Positions 52,301 through 59,729 of a stretch of 64,000 nucleotides of DNA are shown piece by piece (the first letter of the stretch is position 1; each line of letters starts with the position of its first letter). This stretch comes from Thiohalomonas sp041685045 (GTDB lineage Bacteria > Pseudomonadota > Gammaproteobacteria > Thiohalomonadales > Thiohalomonadaceae), in assembly GCA_041685045.1 (NCBI GenBank), contig JAWLGP010000010.1:84437-148436 (forward strand), in the 5' to 3' direction. The position numbers were made by a program, and so were the translations under genes. The notes beneath the pieces were generated by a model, which worked only from the letters and a program-made list of their open reading frames with translations, was not told the DNA's origin and did not search any database.

Positions 52301-52963
52301 TTATTCGACTTTTAGTGCCGCCTCCACCGCCGCCAGTCGTTCCGGTGTGCCGACGTCGATCCAGCGTCCCCGGTAATGTTCGCCGGAAACCTGGCCGGCC
52401 GCCATCGCCCGGCGCAACAGGGGGGCCAGCGGGAACGGCCCCGGGGTGCAATCGGCAAACAGCTCGGGACGATAGACACCGAGGCCGGAAAAGGTCAGGC
52501 GCGGCTCGCCGGAGGCGCCAACCTGCCCAGCGCAAAGGCGGAAGTCCCCGCCGGGATGGTGCGGCGGATTGTCGACCAGCACCAGATGCGCGAGCCCCGC
52601 CGGCTCTTGCGGTAGTTGAGCCAACGGATAGTCGATCCAGACGTCGCCGTTGATCACCACAAACGGCCCCTCGCCAAGCAGCGGCAGGGCGCGAAAGATC
52701 CCGCCGCCGGTCTCCAGGGCCGGCGACTCAGCCGAGTAGCGGAGGCTGACGCCGAAGCGCGTGCCGTCGCCCAAAGCCGTCTCGATCTGTTCGCCCAGGT
52801 GGGCGTGATTGATCACCAGCTCGGTAAAACCGGCCACCGCCAAGGCACGGATGTGGTACTCGATCAGTGGCCGCCCCGCCACCTTCAATAGCGGCTTTGG
52901 GGTATGGTCGGTAAGCGGGCGCATCCGCTCACCCCGGCCCGCGGCCAGGATCATGGCTTTCAT
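52301..52963 (-). CDS. murU: N-acetylmuramate alpha-1-phosphate uridylyltransferase
   Basis: A 220-residue nucleotidyltransferase of peptidoglycan recycling, making UDP-MurNAc from MurNAc-1-phosphate. MKAMILAAGRGERMRPLT (1-18) is the GxGxRxxPLT donor site, followed by PKPLLKVAGRPLIEYH, INHAHLGEQIE, ETGGGIFRALPLLGE and NGDVWID, all typical of MurU. An ATG at 52969 would add two residues. The kinase AmgK often next to it is not in the window. It is first of a leftward series with the GCS2-type ligase and the desuccinylase. Confidence 0.85.
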   Translation of the reverse strand: MKAMILAAGRGERMRPLTDHTPKPLLKVAGRPLIEYHIRALAVAGFTELVINHAHLGEQIETALGDGTRFGVSLRYSAESPALETGGGIFRALPLLGEGPFVVINGDVWIDYPLAQLPQEPAGLAHLVLVDNPPHHPGGDFRLCAGQVGASGEPRLTFSGLGVYRPELFADCTPGPFPLAPLLRRAMAAGQVSGEHYRGRWIDVGTPERLAAVEAALKVE

Positions 52964-53089
52964 TTGCATTTAACTCGGTGCGGCCTTGGGGCTATTGTTT
53001 CGTAAGAGAAGGGGTGGTGCATCTTTTTCGGACGTTCCCGTTACGCGTTATGCGTCACGCGTGACGAGGTGAAGGGCTTCGGTCCGTTG

Positions 53090-53119
53090 TTGACTATATT
53101 TGTCAGTTACTTGTAGGCT
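53090..53119 (+). promoter_or_regulatory. Sigma-70 promoter of the Sel1-repeat gene
   Basis: TTGACT (53090-53095) and TAGGCT (53114-53119) are separated by 18 bp. The predicted transcript start is near 53126 and the ribosome-binding GGAG at 53141 precedes ATG 53150. An ACGCGTTATGCGTCACGCG repeat-like stretch lies just upstream. Confidence 0.5.
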
Positions 53120-53149
53120 GACCCCACTTTCCACCCAATCGGAGTCGAA

Positions 53150-53590
53150 ATGAACAGCGGGACCGAATCGATGGAGCACGAACTCGGCAGCGGCATCGCC
53201 GCGTTCGAGGGCAAGAACTTCTCCAAGGCGATGCAACTGCTCTCGCCACTGGCCGAGGCGGGCAACGCCGAGGCGCAGTACCGGGTGGCGATCATGCACC
53301 AGAACGGGCTGATCGGCACCGTCAACGCAACCAGGGCGTACCAGTACATGCATGCGGCGGCCGAGCAAGGTCACCCCATGGCACAGCACGGGCTCGGCTT
53401 CATGTATATGGAGGGCGAGTGCACGGAGCAGGACAACGCCGAGGCGGTAAAATGGTTCCGGAAGGCGGCCGACCAAGGGCTGGTCGGGTCACTGACCACC
53501 CTGGGCATGATGTACCAGGAAGGCCGCGGCGTGGAGAAGGACGAAGAGAAGGCCCGCGAACTGTTCAAGCAGGCCGGGTTCGAGATGTAG
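53150..53590 (+). CDS. Sel1-repeat (TPR-like) protein
   Basis: A 146-residue soluble protein with about three Sel1-like repeats: MQLLSPLAEAGNAEAQYRVAIMHQNG, then AYQYMHAAAEQGHPMAQHGLGFMYMEG, then AVKWFRKAADQGLVGSLTTLGMMYQEG. A final half repeat is KARELFKQAGFEM. There is no signal peptide. Such proteins are adaptors in protein complexes; no partner is evident. ATG 53150 has GGAG 5 bp ahead and a sigma-70 promoter. Confidence 0.87.
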   Translation: MNSGTESMEHELGSGIAAFEGKNFSKAMQLLSPLAEAGNAEAQYRVAIMHQNGLIGTVNATRAYQYMHAAAEQGHPMAQHGLGFMYMEGECTEQDNAEAVKWFRKAADQGLVGSLTTLGMMYQEGRGVEKDEEKARELFKQAGFEM

Positions 53591-53661
53591 TCAGGGGGCA
53601 TCCCCTTCGTTGTCGCCGGCGCGCTCGGGGCGAGCGTGCCGGCGCTACGCTGCCCCGCCAC

Positions 53662-53843
53662 GGAAAGCGAGGACACCCATCTTTTTAGCGAGGGAAAGCG
53701 AGGACACCCATCTTTTTTTCGCAACCTATCGATCCTCAACTCTTCCGCTGAAGGGCGAGGGAAAGCGAGGACACCCATCTTTTTTTCGCCACCCATCGTT
53801 CCTCAACTCTTCCGCTGAAGTAAACAGCGCGACCAGCACCGCC
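53662..53843. repeat. Clustered copies of a transposase-associated motif
   Basis: AAAGCGAGGACACCCATCTT occurs three times (from about 53665, 53695 and 53762), each followed by a T-run. The last copy leads into CACCCATCGTTCCTCAACTC and the ACAGCGCGACCAGCACCGC stretch that reappears at about 59655-59718 next to transposase copy 2. The motif is related to AAAAACGGGGACAGCCATCT beside transposase copy 1, so these are probably remnants of the same element family's ends. Confidence 0.75.
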
Positions 53844-53903
53844 GCCCATGCCTCACAGCCATCGTTCACTTTTTGTGTACGATAATTCACCACTGATCCT
53901 TGT

Positions 53904-54107
53904 TTGCCCTTGTTTGTCGACTCGGTACTACTGGGCGCCGTGATGGCCTTGGCCATGGCGATCAGCTTCGTCTTCGCCGGCGTGCCGGTGCTGCTCAAAC
54001 GACTGGGAGCCGACCCGGCAATCGCCAGCTCGAGGTTGGTGATCACGCGGATGGACGTGATCGCGTTCTTCAGCTTCCTGGCGTTGGCGACGGTGATGCT
54101 GCTTTAA
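53904..54107 (+). pseudogene. C-terminal remnant resembling a MgtE magnesium transporter
   Basis: Sixty-seven codons read VMALAMAISFVFAGVPVLLKRLGADPAIASSRLVITRMDVIAFF and end in a hydrophobic helix. This matches the last two helices of MgtE (LLKRLGxDPAxASxxxVTxxTDxxGFF). No start of an MgtE protein lies upstream; the sequence begins within repeat debris. It is a truncated relic or, less likely, a small membrane protein. Confidence 0.45.
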
Positions 54108-54175
54108 CAAAAGGGCATCGCAGCGATGCCAGCAAATCATCTCTCGGCATCGCTCTCGAAGGCGTTGTTCGGCGC

Positions 54176-54220
54176 TTGACACCGGCCTGCCAGCATCCAT
54201 AATGACACCATATTGGTGCC
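54176..54220 (+). promoter_or_regulatory. Promoter and operator of the antitoxin-toxin operon
   Basis: TTGACA (54176-54181) and CATAAT (54198-54203), with 16 bp between, form a strong sigma-70 promoter. GACACCATATTGGTGCC (54204-54220) is an inverted repeat over the transcript start, the expected place for autorepression by the RHH antitoxin-toxin complex. Confidence 0.6.
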
Positions 54221-54233
54221 GACGGACTTACTC

Positions 54234-54479
54234 ATGCCGACTTCCATCACCCTTAAAAACGTTCCCGACGATATCTACGCCCGGTTGCGTGAAGTTGCTG
54301 AAACTCACCACCGCAGCATCAACAATGAGGCCATCGCTTGCCTTGAGCGGGTTCTCTTGCCCTCTCGAGTACCCGCATCCGAACACCTGGCTCGTGCCCG
54401 GGCCCTCCGGGGCGGCCTAAAGGACCGCAAATTCAGCGCCAACGACATTGCCCAAGCTATTCAGCAAGGCCGACCATGA
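54234..54479 (+). CDS. Ribbon-helix-helix antitoxin (FitA/VapB-like)
   Basis: An 81-residue antitoxin. Residues 1-45 form an RHH DNA-binding fold (SITLKNVPDDIYARLREVAETHHRSINNEA) and the C-terminal part (LARARALRGGLKDRKFSANDIAQAI) is the toxin-wrapping tail. ATG 54234 is preferred over an upstream start in the operator. Its stop overlaps the toxin start by 4 bp (ATGA), the usual type II arrangement. Confidence 0.88.
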   Translation: MPTSITLKNVPDDIYARLREVAETHHRSINNEAIACLERVLLPSRVPASEHLARARALRGGLKDRKFSANDIAQAIQQGRP

Positions 54480-54868
54480 TCGTTGTTGATACCAACGTAA
54501 TCGCATATCTATATCTTCCAACAGAATTCACGCAGAAAGCCGAGGAACTCCTCATTCAGGATTCTGAATGGGCCGCGCCCACCCTTTGGCGAAGTGAATT
54601 GCGAAGCGTGCTGGCCTTGTACCTTCGCAAAAAACTCCTGGATTTCGATGAGGCCTTCGCTATCCAGACGCAAGCCGAGGCACTTCTATCGGACCGTGAA
54701 TACGAGGTAAGCAGCTTTGACATCCTGCACCTCGCCAGTGATTCCGGCTGCTCCGCTTACGATTGTGAATTCGTGTCATTAGCCACACGCCTTTCGGTTC
54801 CTCTCGTCACCATAGACAAGAAAATACTTGCCGCTTTCCCGTCTATTGCCGTTTCGCTTACTTGCTGA
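54476..54868 (+). CDS. PIN-domain toxin (VapC/FitB-like ribonuclease)
   Basis: A 130-residue PIN nuclease toxin that would cleave RNA when freed from the antitoxin. The acidic metal site is complete: Asp5 (VVDTNVI), Glu41 (WRSELRSV), Asp96 (AYDCEFV) and Asp114 (VTIDKKIL). It is translationally coupled to the antitoxin. The part after residue 36, with downstream DNA, is duplicated at 56108-56395. Confidence 0.9.
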   Translation: MIVVDTNVIAYLYLPTEFTQKAEELLIQDSEWAAPTLWRSELRSVLALYLRKKLLDFDEAFAIQTQAEALLSDREYEVSSFDILHLASDSGCSAYDCEFVSLATRLSVPLVTIDKKILAAFPSIAVSLTC

Positions 54869-55014
54869 TTTTTAGCGCCTATCTGCCTTCGGCCATTGCC
54901 TCTTTCTTCCGAACGACTTTATCCACCCGCGCCCGGCGGCGAACGCCTGGGCTAGCAGCGCAACGTCCCGGGGGCCGGGCGGGGTGACCAACACCGACCG
55001 CACGCGCCTTCTCC

Positions 55015-56022
55015 TCATGCCGTTCCGACGTAGAGTTTTCTCGACTGGCTGAGTCCCTTTAGGAATCGCCTTCCCAGATTTTCCGCCGCTTCCCGCAAGC
55101 GTTCGACCGGGCCGATTGCCGCCACGTGGTAAGCTCGCCCGCCTCGCTTGACGTGCCGGAGGTAGTGCTCCGGGTCGAGCTGAAGGCGCTTAAGGATTGG
55201 CGGCAGCGTTGCCGGGATCGCGCCCCGTTTGTCGTCCCGAATGGCCCGCCCTGCCCAGTCGACCAGTGCAAGGTAGTCTTCAGTGCTAAACGAGAAGGCA
55301 TTGGGATGGCTTTCCGACGTGGGACTGGAGAGCTGGCTCAGGGCCGGCGCGCTGCCGCCGGTCTCCTTCTCCGTGTGCTGCCTTGCATACTCCGCTATTC
55401 GTTGCTGAATGGAGGTGAAGTCGGATGCTTCCGGTCTTTCAGCCATGCCCGCGCGAATCGGGTTGAGATCGACATAGCTCATACAGGTCAGCACGGCGGC
55501 TTCATCGAGCAGCGCCTGGCTCTTGAAGCGGCCCTCCCAGAAACGGCCTTTGCAACCGTCCTCGGCATTGGCCCGCCGGGCAAGGTCTTCGTTCAAGCTG
55601 CGCATAAACCAGGACAAGTCGCTCAACCGCTCGCGCCAGGTTTCAATGATGGCCTGCGCCTTTTGCTGTTCGGCGGTCGTGGTGGTCTGGCCGGAACGGT
55701 ACCTGGTTACCAGCAGCGGCAATGAAAAAAGCCGTTGCCACCGTTCCATCACTTCTTCTTCGCTCCAACGCTCCGCCTCTTGGTAACTCAGGCGAACTAC
55801 CAGGTGATAGTGGTTCGACATGATCGCGTAGGCGCACAGGTCGATCGCAAACACGGACTGGAGCGTTCGCAAACGCTCCAGCACCCAGCCTCTACGATGT
55901 TCGTAGTTCTTGCCGCTGAAGTGGTCTTCGCCGCAGAGAAACGCCCGTCGGACGCAGCGGCAGATGCAGTGGTAATACGGTGTGGTCTGATGATCGACGA
56001 GCTCCCTTCGTGCCCTTGTCAT
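55015..56022 (-). CDS. Y1 (HUH) transposase, IS200/REP-associated type, copy 1
   Basis: A 335-residue Y1 transposase-like protein. HUH motif HYH at residues 71-73 in AIMSNHYHLVV; the tyrosine region is SYVDLNPIRAGMAE (about 190). The N-terminus opens RRELVDHQTTPYYHCICRC, typical of the longer RAYT/IS200-like branch. Single-strand DNA cleavage at hairpin ends is expected. It is over 95 percent identical by eye to copy 2 (59730-60749). No terminal inverted repeats are visible, as for this class; a motif AAAAACGGGGACAGCCATCT lies just upstream (56093-56110 on the plus strand). Confidence 0.85.
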   Translation of the reverse strand: MTRARRELVDHQTTPYYHCICRCVRRAFLCGEDHFSGKNYEHRRGWVLERLRTLQSVFAIDLCAYAIMSNHYHLVVRLSYQEAERWSEEEVMERWQRLFSLPLLVTRYRSGQTTTTAEQQKAQAIIETWRERLSDLSWFMRSLNEDLARRANAEDGCKGRFWEGRFKSQALLDEAAVLTCMSYVDLNPIRAGMAERPEASDFTSIQQRIAEYARQHTEKETGGSAPALSQLSSPTSESHPNAFSFSTEDYLALVDWAGRAIRDDKRGAIPATLPPILKRLQLDPEHYLRHVKRGGRAYHVAAIGPVERLREAAENLGRRFLKGLSQSRKLYVGTA

Positions 56023-56107
56023 TTTGCCCTCCCTGAGCGTTTTGGCTACAGGTCGAAGCTAATGAATCCCGTTAGGGCTGTCAACCGGAAGATGGCTGTC
56101 CCCGTTT

Positions 56108-56395
56108 TTGCTTTGGCGAAGTGAATTGCGAAGCGTGCTGGCCTTGTACCTTCGCAAAAAACTCCTGGATTTCGATGAGGTCTTCGCTATCCAGACGCAA
56201 GCTGAGGCACTTCTATCGGACCGTGAATACGAGGTAAGCAGCTTTGACGTCCTGCACCTCGCCAGTGATTCCGGCTGCTCCGCTTACGATTGTGAATTCG
56301 TGTCATTAGCCACACGCCTTTCGGTTCCTCTCGTCACCATAGACAAGAAAATACTTGCCGCTTTCCCGTCTATTGCCGTTTCGCTTACTTGCTGA
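56108..56395 (+). pseudogene. Truncated duplicate of the PIN toxin
   Basis: Ninety-five codons match toxin residues 37-130 with two amino-acid changes (A60V, I83V). The N-terminal Asp5 of the nuclease site is missing and no antitoxin or ribosome-binding site precedes it, so it should be inactive. It arose by the 1527-bp duplication. Confidence 0.85.
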
Positions 56396-56587
56396 TTTTT
56401 AGCGCCTATCTGCCTTCGGCCATTGCCTCTTTCTTCCGAACGACTTTATCCACCCGCGCCCGGCGGCGAACGCCTGGGCTAGCAGCGCAACGTCCCGGGG
56501 GCCTGGCGGGGCGACCAACACCGACCGCGCGCGCCTTCTCCTCATGCCTTTCCGACGTAAGCGATCAATTAGAGAAGTTCTTCCGGG

Positions 56588-56741
56588 GTTTCGGCCATGC
56601 CCGCGCGAATCGGGTTGAGATCGACATAGCTCATACAGGTCAGCACGGCGGCTTCATCGAGGAGCGCCTGGCTCTTGAAGCGGCCCTCCCAGAAACGGCC
56701 TTTGCAACCGTCCTCGGCGTTGGCCCGCCGGGCCAAGTCCT
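56588..56741 (-). pseudogene. Internal fragment of the Y1 transposase (copy 3)
   Basis: About 150 bp nearly identical to copy 1 around 55437-55590, encoding the stretch GCKGRFWEGRFKSQALLDEAAVLTCMSYVDLNPIRAGMAE and a little more. Both ends are cut away: on the left by a novel junction near 56587 and on the right before 56745. The rest of the 56396-56786 interval is the duplicated post-toxin spacer and holds no gene. Confidence 0.8.
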
Positions 56742-56786
56742 ACGGGGGCGCGGGTCATCCTGCTGCTGCCATCTGCCGAACAGGCG

Positions 56787-57731
56787 TTAGCCGGTCTGTT
56801 GCAGCAATTTTCGGTACGATTCTTCTGCCCACCTCCGTGCGGCTTCGCGGAGTTCCTCGTCCGCCTCCGCCTGTTTGGCGGCGTGGTCGGGGGTGAAGCG
56901 CTTGCCCGGACTCTTTGCATCCGCGCCGGCCGCCTCACGCAACCGCCTCTCTTCGGCCGCGTCGATGCTCACACCGAAGTGGGGCAGCACATGGCTGAAG
57001 AGCTTCTCCCGCAGCATCCCGTAGTCCACCAGGAGCGCCTTCGACGTGAGTGCAAGCTGTGTTTCCATCTCCCCTAAGATTCGGCCCAACAGTTGGGCTC
57101 GATAATCCAGAGGGGGCGTTAGGAGCACCTGCTCAAGGGGCAAACCGAACCGCATCGGGTCGATGGCTGCGGGGAGCATGTGCATCCCCGGCATCCGCCC
57201 GTGGGAGACCAGCACTTCCACAGGATCCCGGATCAGGAACAGACAGGGGACGTCGGGAAAGGCTCGGCGGATGAGCGGCAGGGCGAAGACGTGCCAAGCG
57301 TCCCACTTGACGAAGATTCGGGGGGATTGCCCGCCGTGGGGGCCCGCGAGCGCGCCCATGATCAGCCGCAGCCAGTGGACTTGTTCATCCAGCGTCGCCT
57401 GAGTATCTGCAATGATGTCCTCCAACGGCCCGGCCTCGGAGAGCACTCGGTGAGCGGAGAGTCGGGTGAGCAACTGCGCCGCCAAGGTTGAACCACAGCG
57501 GGAACAGTGGAAGATGAACCCGGCGGGTTGTACGGGTGGGCCCTCCACCCGAAGTGTTTCCAGGACCTTGATGGGGGTCTCCAGGGGAGGGTCCCTGCGC
57601 AGTGCGGCGCGGACGGTCTGCTCGAAAAAGGGGGCGACGAAGCCTTCCGGGGGGACGCGAAACCAGGAGACGATCCCTCGGGCGCCTTCCCAACGGACCC
57701 GAAAAGGGGCGTACTCGGCGAGGTGGCGCAT
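56787..57731 (-). CDS. Sulfotransferase-like protein (last gene of collar operon)
   Basis: A 314-residue protein of the P-loop sulfotransferase fold. The phosphosulfate loop reads FIFHCSRCGSTLAAQLL (about 72-88), and the 3'-phosphate-binding strand FLIRDPVEVLVSHGR (about 168-182) follows. KWDAWHVF lies between. It would move sulfate from PAPS to a hydroxyl or amine of an unknown acceptor. Its ATG abuts the hydroxylase stop (TAA|ATG), so it is part of a four-gene operon with GNAT, collar protein and hydroxylase-like genes. The recipient may be the collar protein or a metabolite. Confidence 0.75.
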   Translation of the reverse strand: MRHLAEYAPFRVRWEGARGIVSWFRVPPEGFVAPFFEQTVRAALRRDPPLETPIKVLETLRVEGPPVQPAGFIFHCSRCGSTLAAQLLTRLSAHRVLSEAGPLEDIIADTQATLDEQVHWLRLIMGALAGPHGGQSPRIFVKWDAWHVFALPLIRRAFPDVPCLFLIRDPVEVLVSHGRMPGMHMLPAAIDPMRFGLPLEQVLLTPPLDYRAQLLGRILGEMETQLALTSKALLVDYGMLREKLFSHVLPHFGVSIDAAEERRLREAAGADAKSPGKRFTPDHAAKQAEADEELREAARRWAEESYRKLLQQTG

Positions 57732-58328
57732 TTAAGTCGTTGCCGTTTCCAAGAGCATGTCGCGCAGCCAGTCGTTCACCCGACAGTCGAGCACCAGATG
57801 GATGCGGTCGATGGGGCTGCGGTTGGTGATGCTGTGGGGGAGACTGAAATCGCAGTACCAGCAGCTCCCCTCAGGCATGAACAGCCGCTGCCCTTCGATG
57901 GTGAACTCCACTTCCGGCGTGGTGACGACGGGCACATGGAGGCGCACCTCGCCATCGGAGGCGGAAAGCCGGTAGTCGCGGTGTTCGCGAATGATGGAGC
58001 CGGAGGCCAGCCTCAACAGCCTAACGGAGAGCAGATCACACTGAAAGGCGGCCACTACGGCGCGGATACGCTCACATCTCGCCATCACCGGCGTATCGGC
58101 ATACAGCGCGTCGGCAGCGGGATCCGGGTAAAGCGCGCGCGGCCCCTCGTGGGCCGCCCGTAGGGCAATCCCGCTCCAGTCGCCCTCATAGCACCCCTTG
58201 TTGAAGTGCGGCTGCCATGCCTCCTCAGGCAGCGTGGCAAGATCGCGCCGCATCCCTGCGGCGTCGAATCTCAAGGGAAGCTGAACGACCTTCCGCTTCA
58301 GACTTCCCACGGGTACACGGGTATCCAT
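57732..58328 (-). CDS. Aspartyl/asparaginyl beta-hydroxylase-like 2-oxoglutarate dioxygenase
   Basis: A 198-residue cupin-fold iron/2-oxoglutarate dioxygenase. HRD in REHRDYRL (about 119-126) is the HxD ligand pair, a second His sits in FSLPHSITNRSPIDRIHL (about 173-190), and Arg in the same segment binds 2-oxoglutarate. The overall match is to the Asp/Asn beta-hydroxylase domain family, which modifies peptide side chains. ATG 58328 overlaps the collar stop codon as TGATG, giving tight coupling. The frame extends 35 codons upstream but only as shadow of the collar gene. Confidence 0.8.
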   Translation of the reverse strand: MDTRVPVGSLKRKVVQLPLRFDAAGMRRDLATLPEEAWQPHFNKGCYEGDWSGIALRAAHEGPRALYPDPAADALYADTPVMARCERIRAVVAAFQCDLLSVRLLRLASGSIIREHRDYRLSASDGEVRLHVPVVTTPEVEFTIEGQRLFMPEGSCWYCDFSLPHSITNRSPIDRIHLVLDCRVNDWLRDMLLETATT

Positions 58329-58858
58329 CAGTTGCGCGAGGGGTAGATCCCTTCGAGGGCAATGATGAAGCTCACTGCGAGGTAGGGTTGCATGTTGCTG
58401 TGAGGCTGGGAGCTGCCAGACGGGCTGATGCACTGGGGGTTCATGGTCGTGAGGTTTGCTGCCTCCCCCTCATACTTCGTAATCGGGTCACGGCCCGAGT
58501 ATTCCATGCCGAGAAACGCGCCGGTCGGGTCCCCCACATCGATGACGTTCTTGGAAGCAACCATGGCGTGATTATGCGCAGGCATCTCACTTGCGGTGAG
58601 AGTGACGGTTTCACTTCCACTCATCTCCCCCAGCGTGCGCGGGGTCAGCCCTGGACCTTGCCCAACGTGGATCGGAGCGCGACCGCGGAGGTCGGGAAGC
58701 GCGAAGGTTGTCTGCCCGTCACCACCGTAGGTGGTGCCCAGCAGCGAAAAAAGCGCAGAGCTTTGCGCGATGGCCAACAGCTGGCCGTTGCAGAACGCCC
58801 AACCCCGCGGTGCGAAGTTGCCGCCGAACATGCGGATTTCGCCAATGAAAGGATCCAT
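58328..58858 (-). CDS. Tail-collar domain protein (microcystin-dependent protein-like)
   Basis: A 176-residue protein with the phage tail-collar fold of the MdpB group. Landmarks are IGEIRMFGGNFAPRGWAFCNGQLL (5-28), FSLLGTTYGGDGQTTFALPDLRGRAPIHVGQGPG (37-70) and the metal-binding MPAHNHAM (about 91-98), ending PYLAVSFIIALEGIYPSRN. Collar proteins of this kind occur without phages in many bacteria and their role is unknown. No prophage genes are nearby. It is the centre of a four-gene operon with possible modifying enzymes. Confidence 0.88.
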   Translation of the reverse strand: MDPFIGEIRMFGGNFAPRGWAFCNGQLLAIAQSSALFSLLGTTYGGDGQTTFALPDLRGRAPIHVGQGPGLTPRTLGEMSGSETVTLTASEMPAHNHAMVASKNVIDVGDPTGAFLGMEYSGRDPITKYEGEAANLTTMNPQCISPSGSSQPHSNMQPYLAVSFIIALEGIYPSRN

Positions 58859-58881
58859 GGTAGAAGCCTCCTACTTAGTTG

Positions 58882-59460
58882 TTAGTTGTTGGTTTTTGCT
58901 TCCCCGGAAGGGATAACGCTTGGAAAGCGTTCCGTCGCAGTTTCCTTTTCCTGTGGGTCTGGAACGACCCACTCCATCAGAAAATCCGTGGCCGTCTCGC
59001 CTACGGCGCTGAATCCGGCCTTGAGATAGAAGCCCGCCGCGGAACCGTACCGGTCGCAGTAAAGCCGCAGAGGCTTGCCCGAGCGAGCGGCGCATGCCTT
59101 CAGTCGGCCGATCACCGCGCTTCCAACCCCGCGCCCCTGCGCATCCGGCAGGAGCGCAATCTCCGCAAGGTGAATGCAATCCGCCTCTTCGCGATAGACC
59201 AGCCGCCCCACCGGACGCCCAAGCTGCTCGATGATGAAATCCCCTCGCGCCCCCGATGTCACCGCATCAAGGCTGCGCCTGTTGGCCTCGTACTGGAGTT
59301 CGAGCAGTCCGCGAAACGCCTCCTCGGGAAGCGGTACCGACCCAAGCGTGCACCCACGGGTTGCAATGAAGAGTTCGAAACAGAATGCCTCGTCGTCGTC
59401 GGTCTTGCAGCGCAAAAACGGGGGACTGCGGTCGGAGGGAGGCAAAGCGGAATCTTGCAT
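58882..59460 (-). CDS. GNAT-family N-acetyltransferase (first gene of collar operon)
   Basis: A 192-residue GNAT protein. The coenzyme-A loop is ALLPDAQGRGVGSAVIGRLK (about 122-141), preceded by strand IHLAEIALL and followed by LRLYCDRYGSAAGFYLKAGF. It starts the leftward operon; the collar gene begins 23 bp after its stop. The substrate is unknown; acetylation of the collar protein or of a small molecule are both possible. A CCAAAAACGGGGA element like the transposase motif sits about 15 bp upstream of its start. Confidence 0.83.
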   Translation of the reverse strand: MQDSALPPSDRSPPFLRCKTDDDEAFCFELFIATRGCTLGSVPLPEEAFRGLLELQYEANRRSLDAVTSGARGDFIIEQLGRPVGRLVYREEADCIHLAEIALLPDAQGRGVGSAVIGRLKACAARSGKPLRLYCDRYGSAAGFYLKAGFSAVGETATDFLMEWVVPDPQEKETATERFPSVIPSGEAKTNN

Positions 59461-59606
59461 CGTTGTGTGTTGCTCCCCGTTTTTGGTAGGGCCTATCGAG
59501 GAAGACGTGAATGCGTGCGCCGATTGTAAACGGTTACGCGCGCCGCGTCTCAGTATGAAATATGTTCATCCTTATCACGAAAAGCGCAACACAGGAAGCG
59601 AGCACA

Positions 59607-59718
59607 GAAAGCGAGGACACCCATCTTTTCGCCGAGCGGAAGCGAGGACACCCATCTTTTTTCGCCACCCATCGTTCCTCAACTCTTCCGCTGAAGTAAA
59701 CAGCGCGACCAGCACCGC
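59607..59718. repeat. Second cluster of the transposase-associated motif
   Basis: AAAGCGAGGACACCCATCTT (about 59608) and a near-copy AAGCGAGGACACCCATCTTT (about 59640) are followed by the same CACCCATCGTTCCTCAACTC to GACCAGCACCGC block found at 53785-53843. It immediately precedes the 3' end of transposase copy 2. Confidence 0.75.
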
Positions 59719-59729
59719 GCGCCTCTCCC

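Larger units (their letters stand above)
54584..56741. repeat. 1527-bp tandem duplication carrying toxin 3' end and transposase
   Basis: Sequence from CTTTGGCGAAGTG at 54584 recurs at 56111, a period of 1527 bp. The first unit holds the toxin 3' end, a transposase and the end motif TGGCTGTCCCCGTTTTTG (56093-56110). The second holds the toxin 3' end again (a few substitutions) and then, after a deletion near 56560-56587, only an internal transposase fragment. Confidence 0.85.

Noticed and set aside
54876..55014. Gene in the spacer after the toxin
   Set aside because: Only short frames are present, and the same spacer recurs after the toxin fragment near 56400-56556 with substitutions that show no coding constraint.
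58328..58858. Prophage suggested by the tail-collar gene
   Set aside because: No capsid, terminase, integrase, lysis or other tail genes are present; the partners are metabolic-type enzymes.
59500..59610. Intron 3' end (domain V) downstream of transposase copy 2
   Set aside because: The region was scanned on the minus strand for a GAGCCG...CGGTTC hairpin; none was found, so the 5' intron fragment has no visible partner there.
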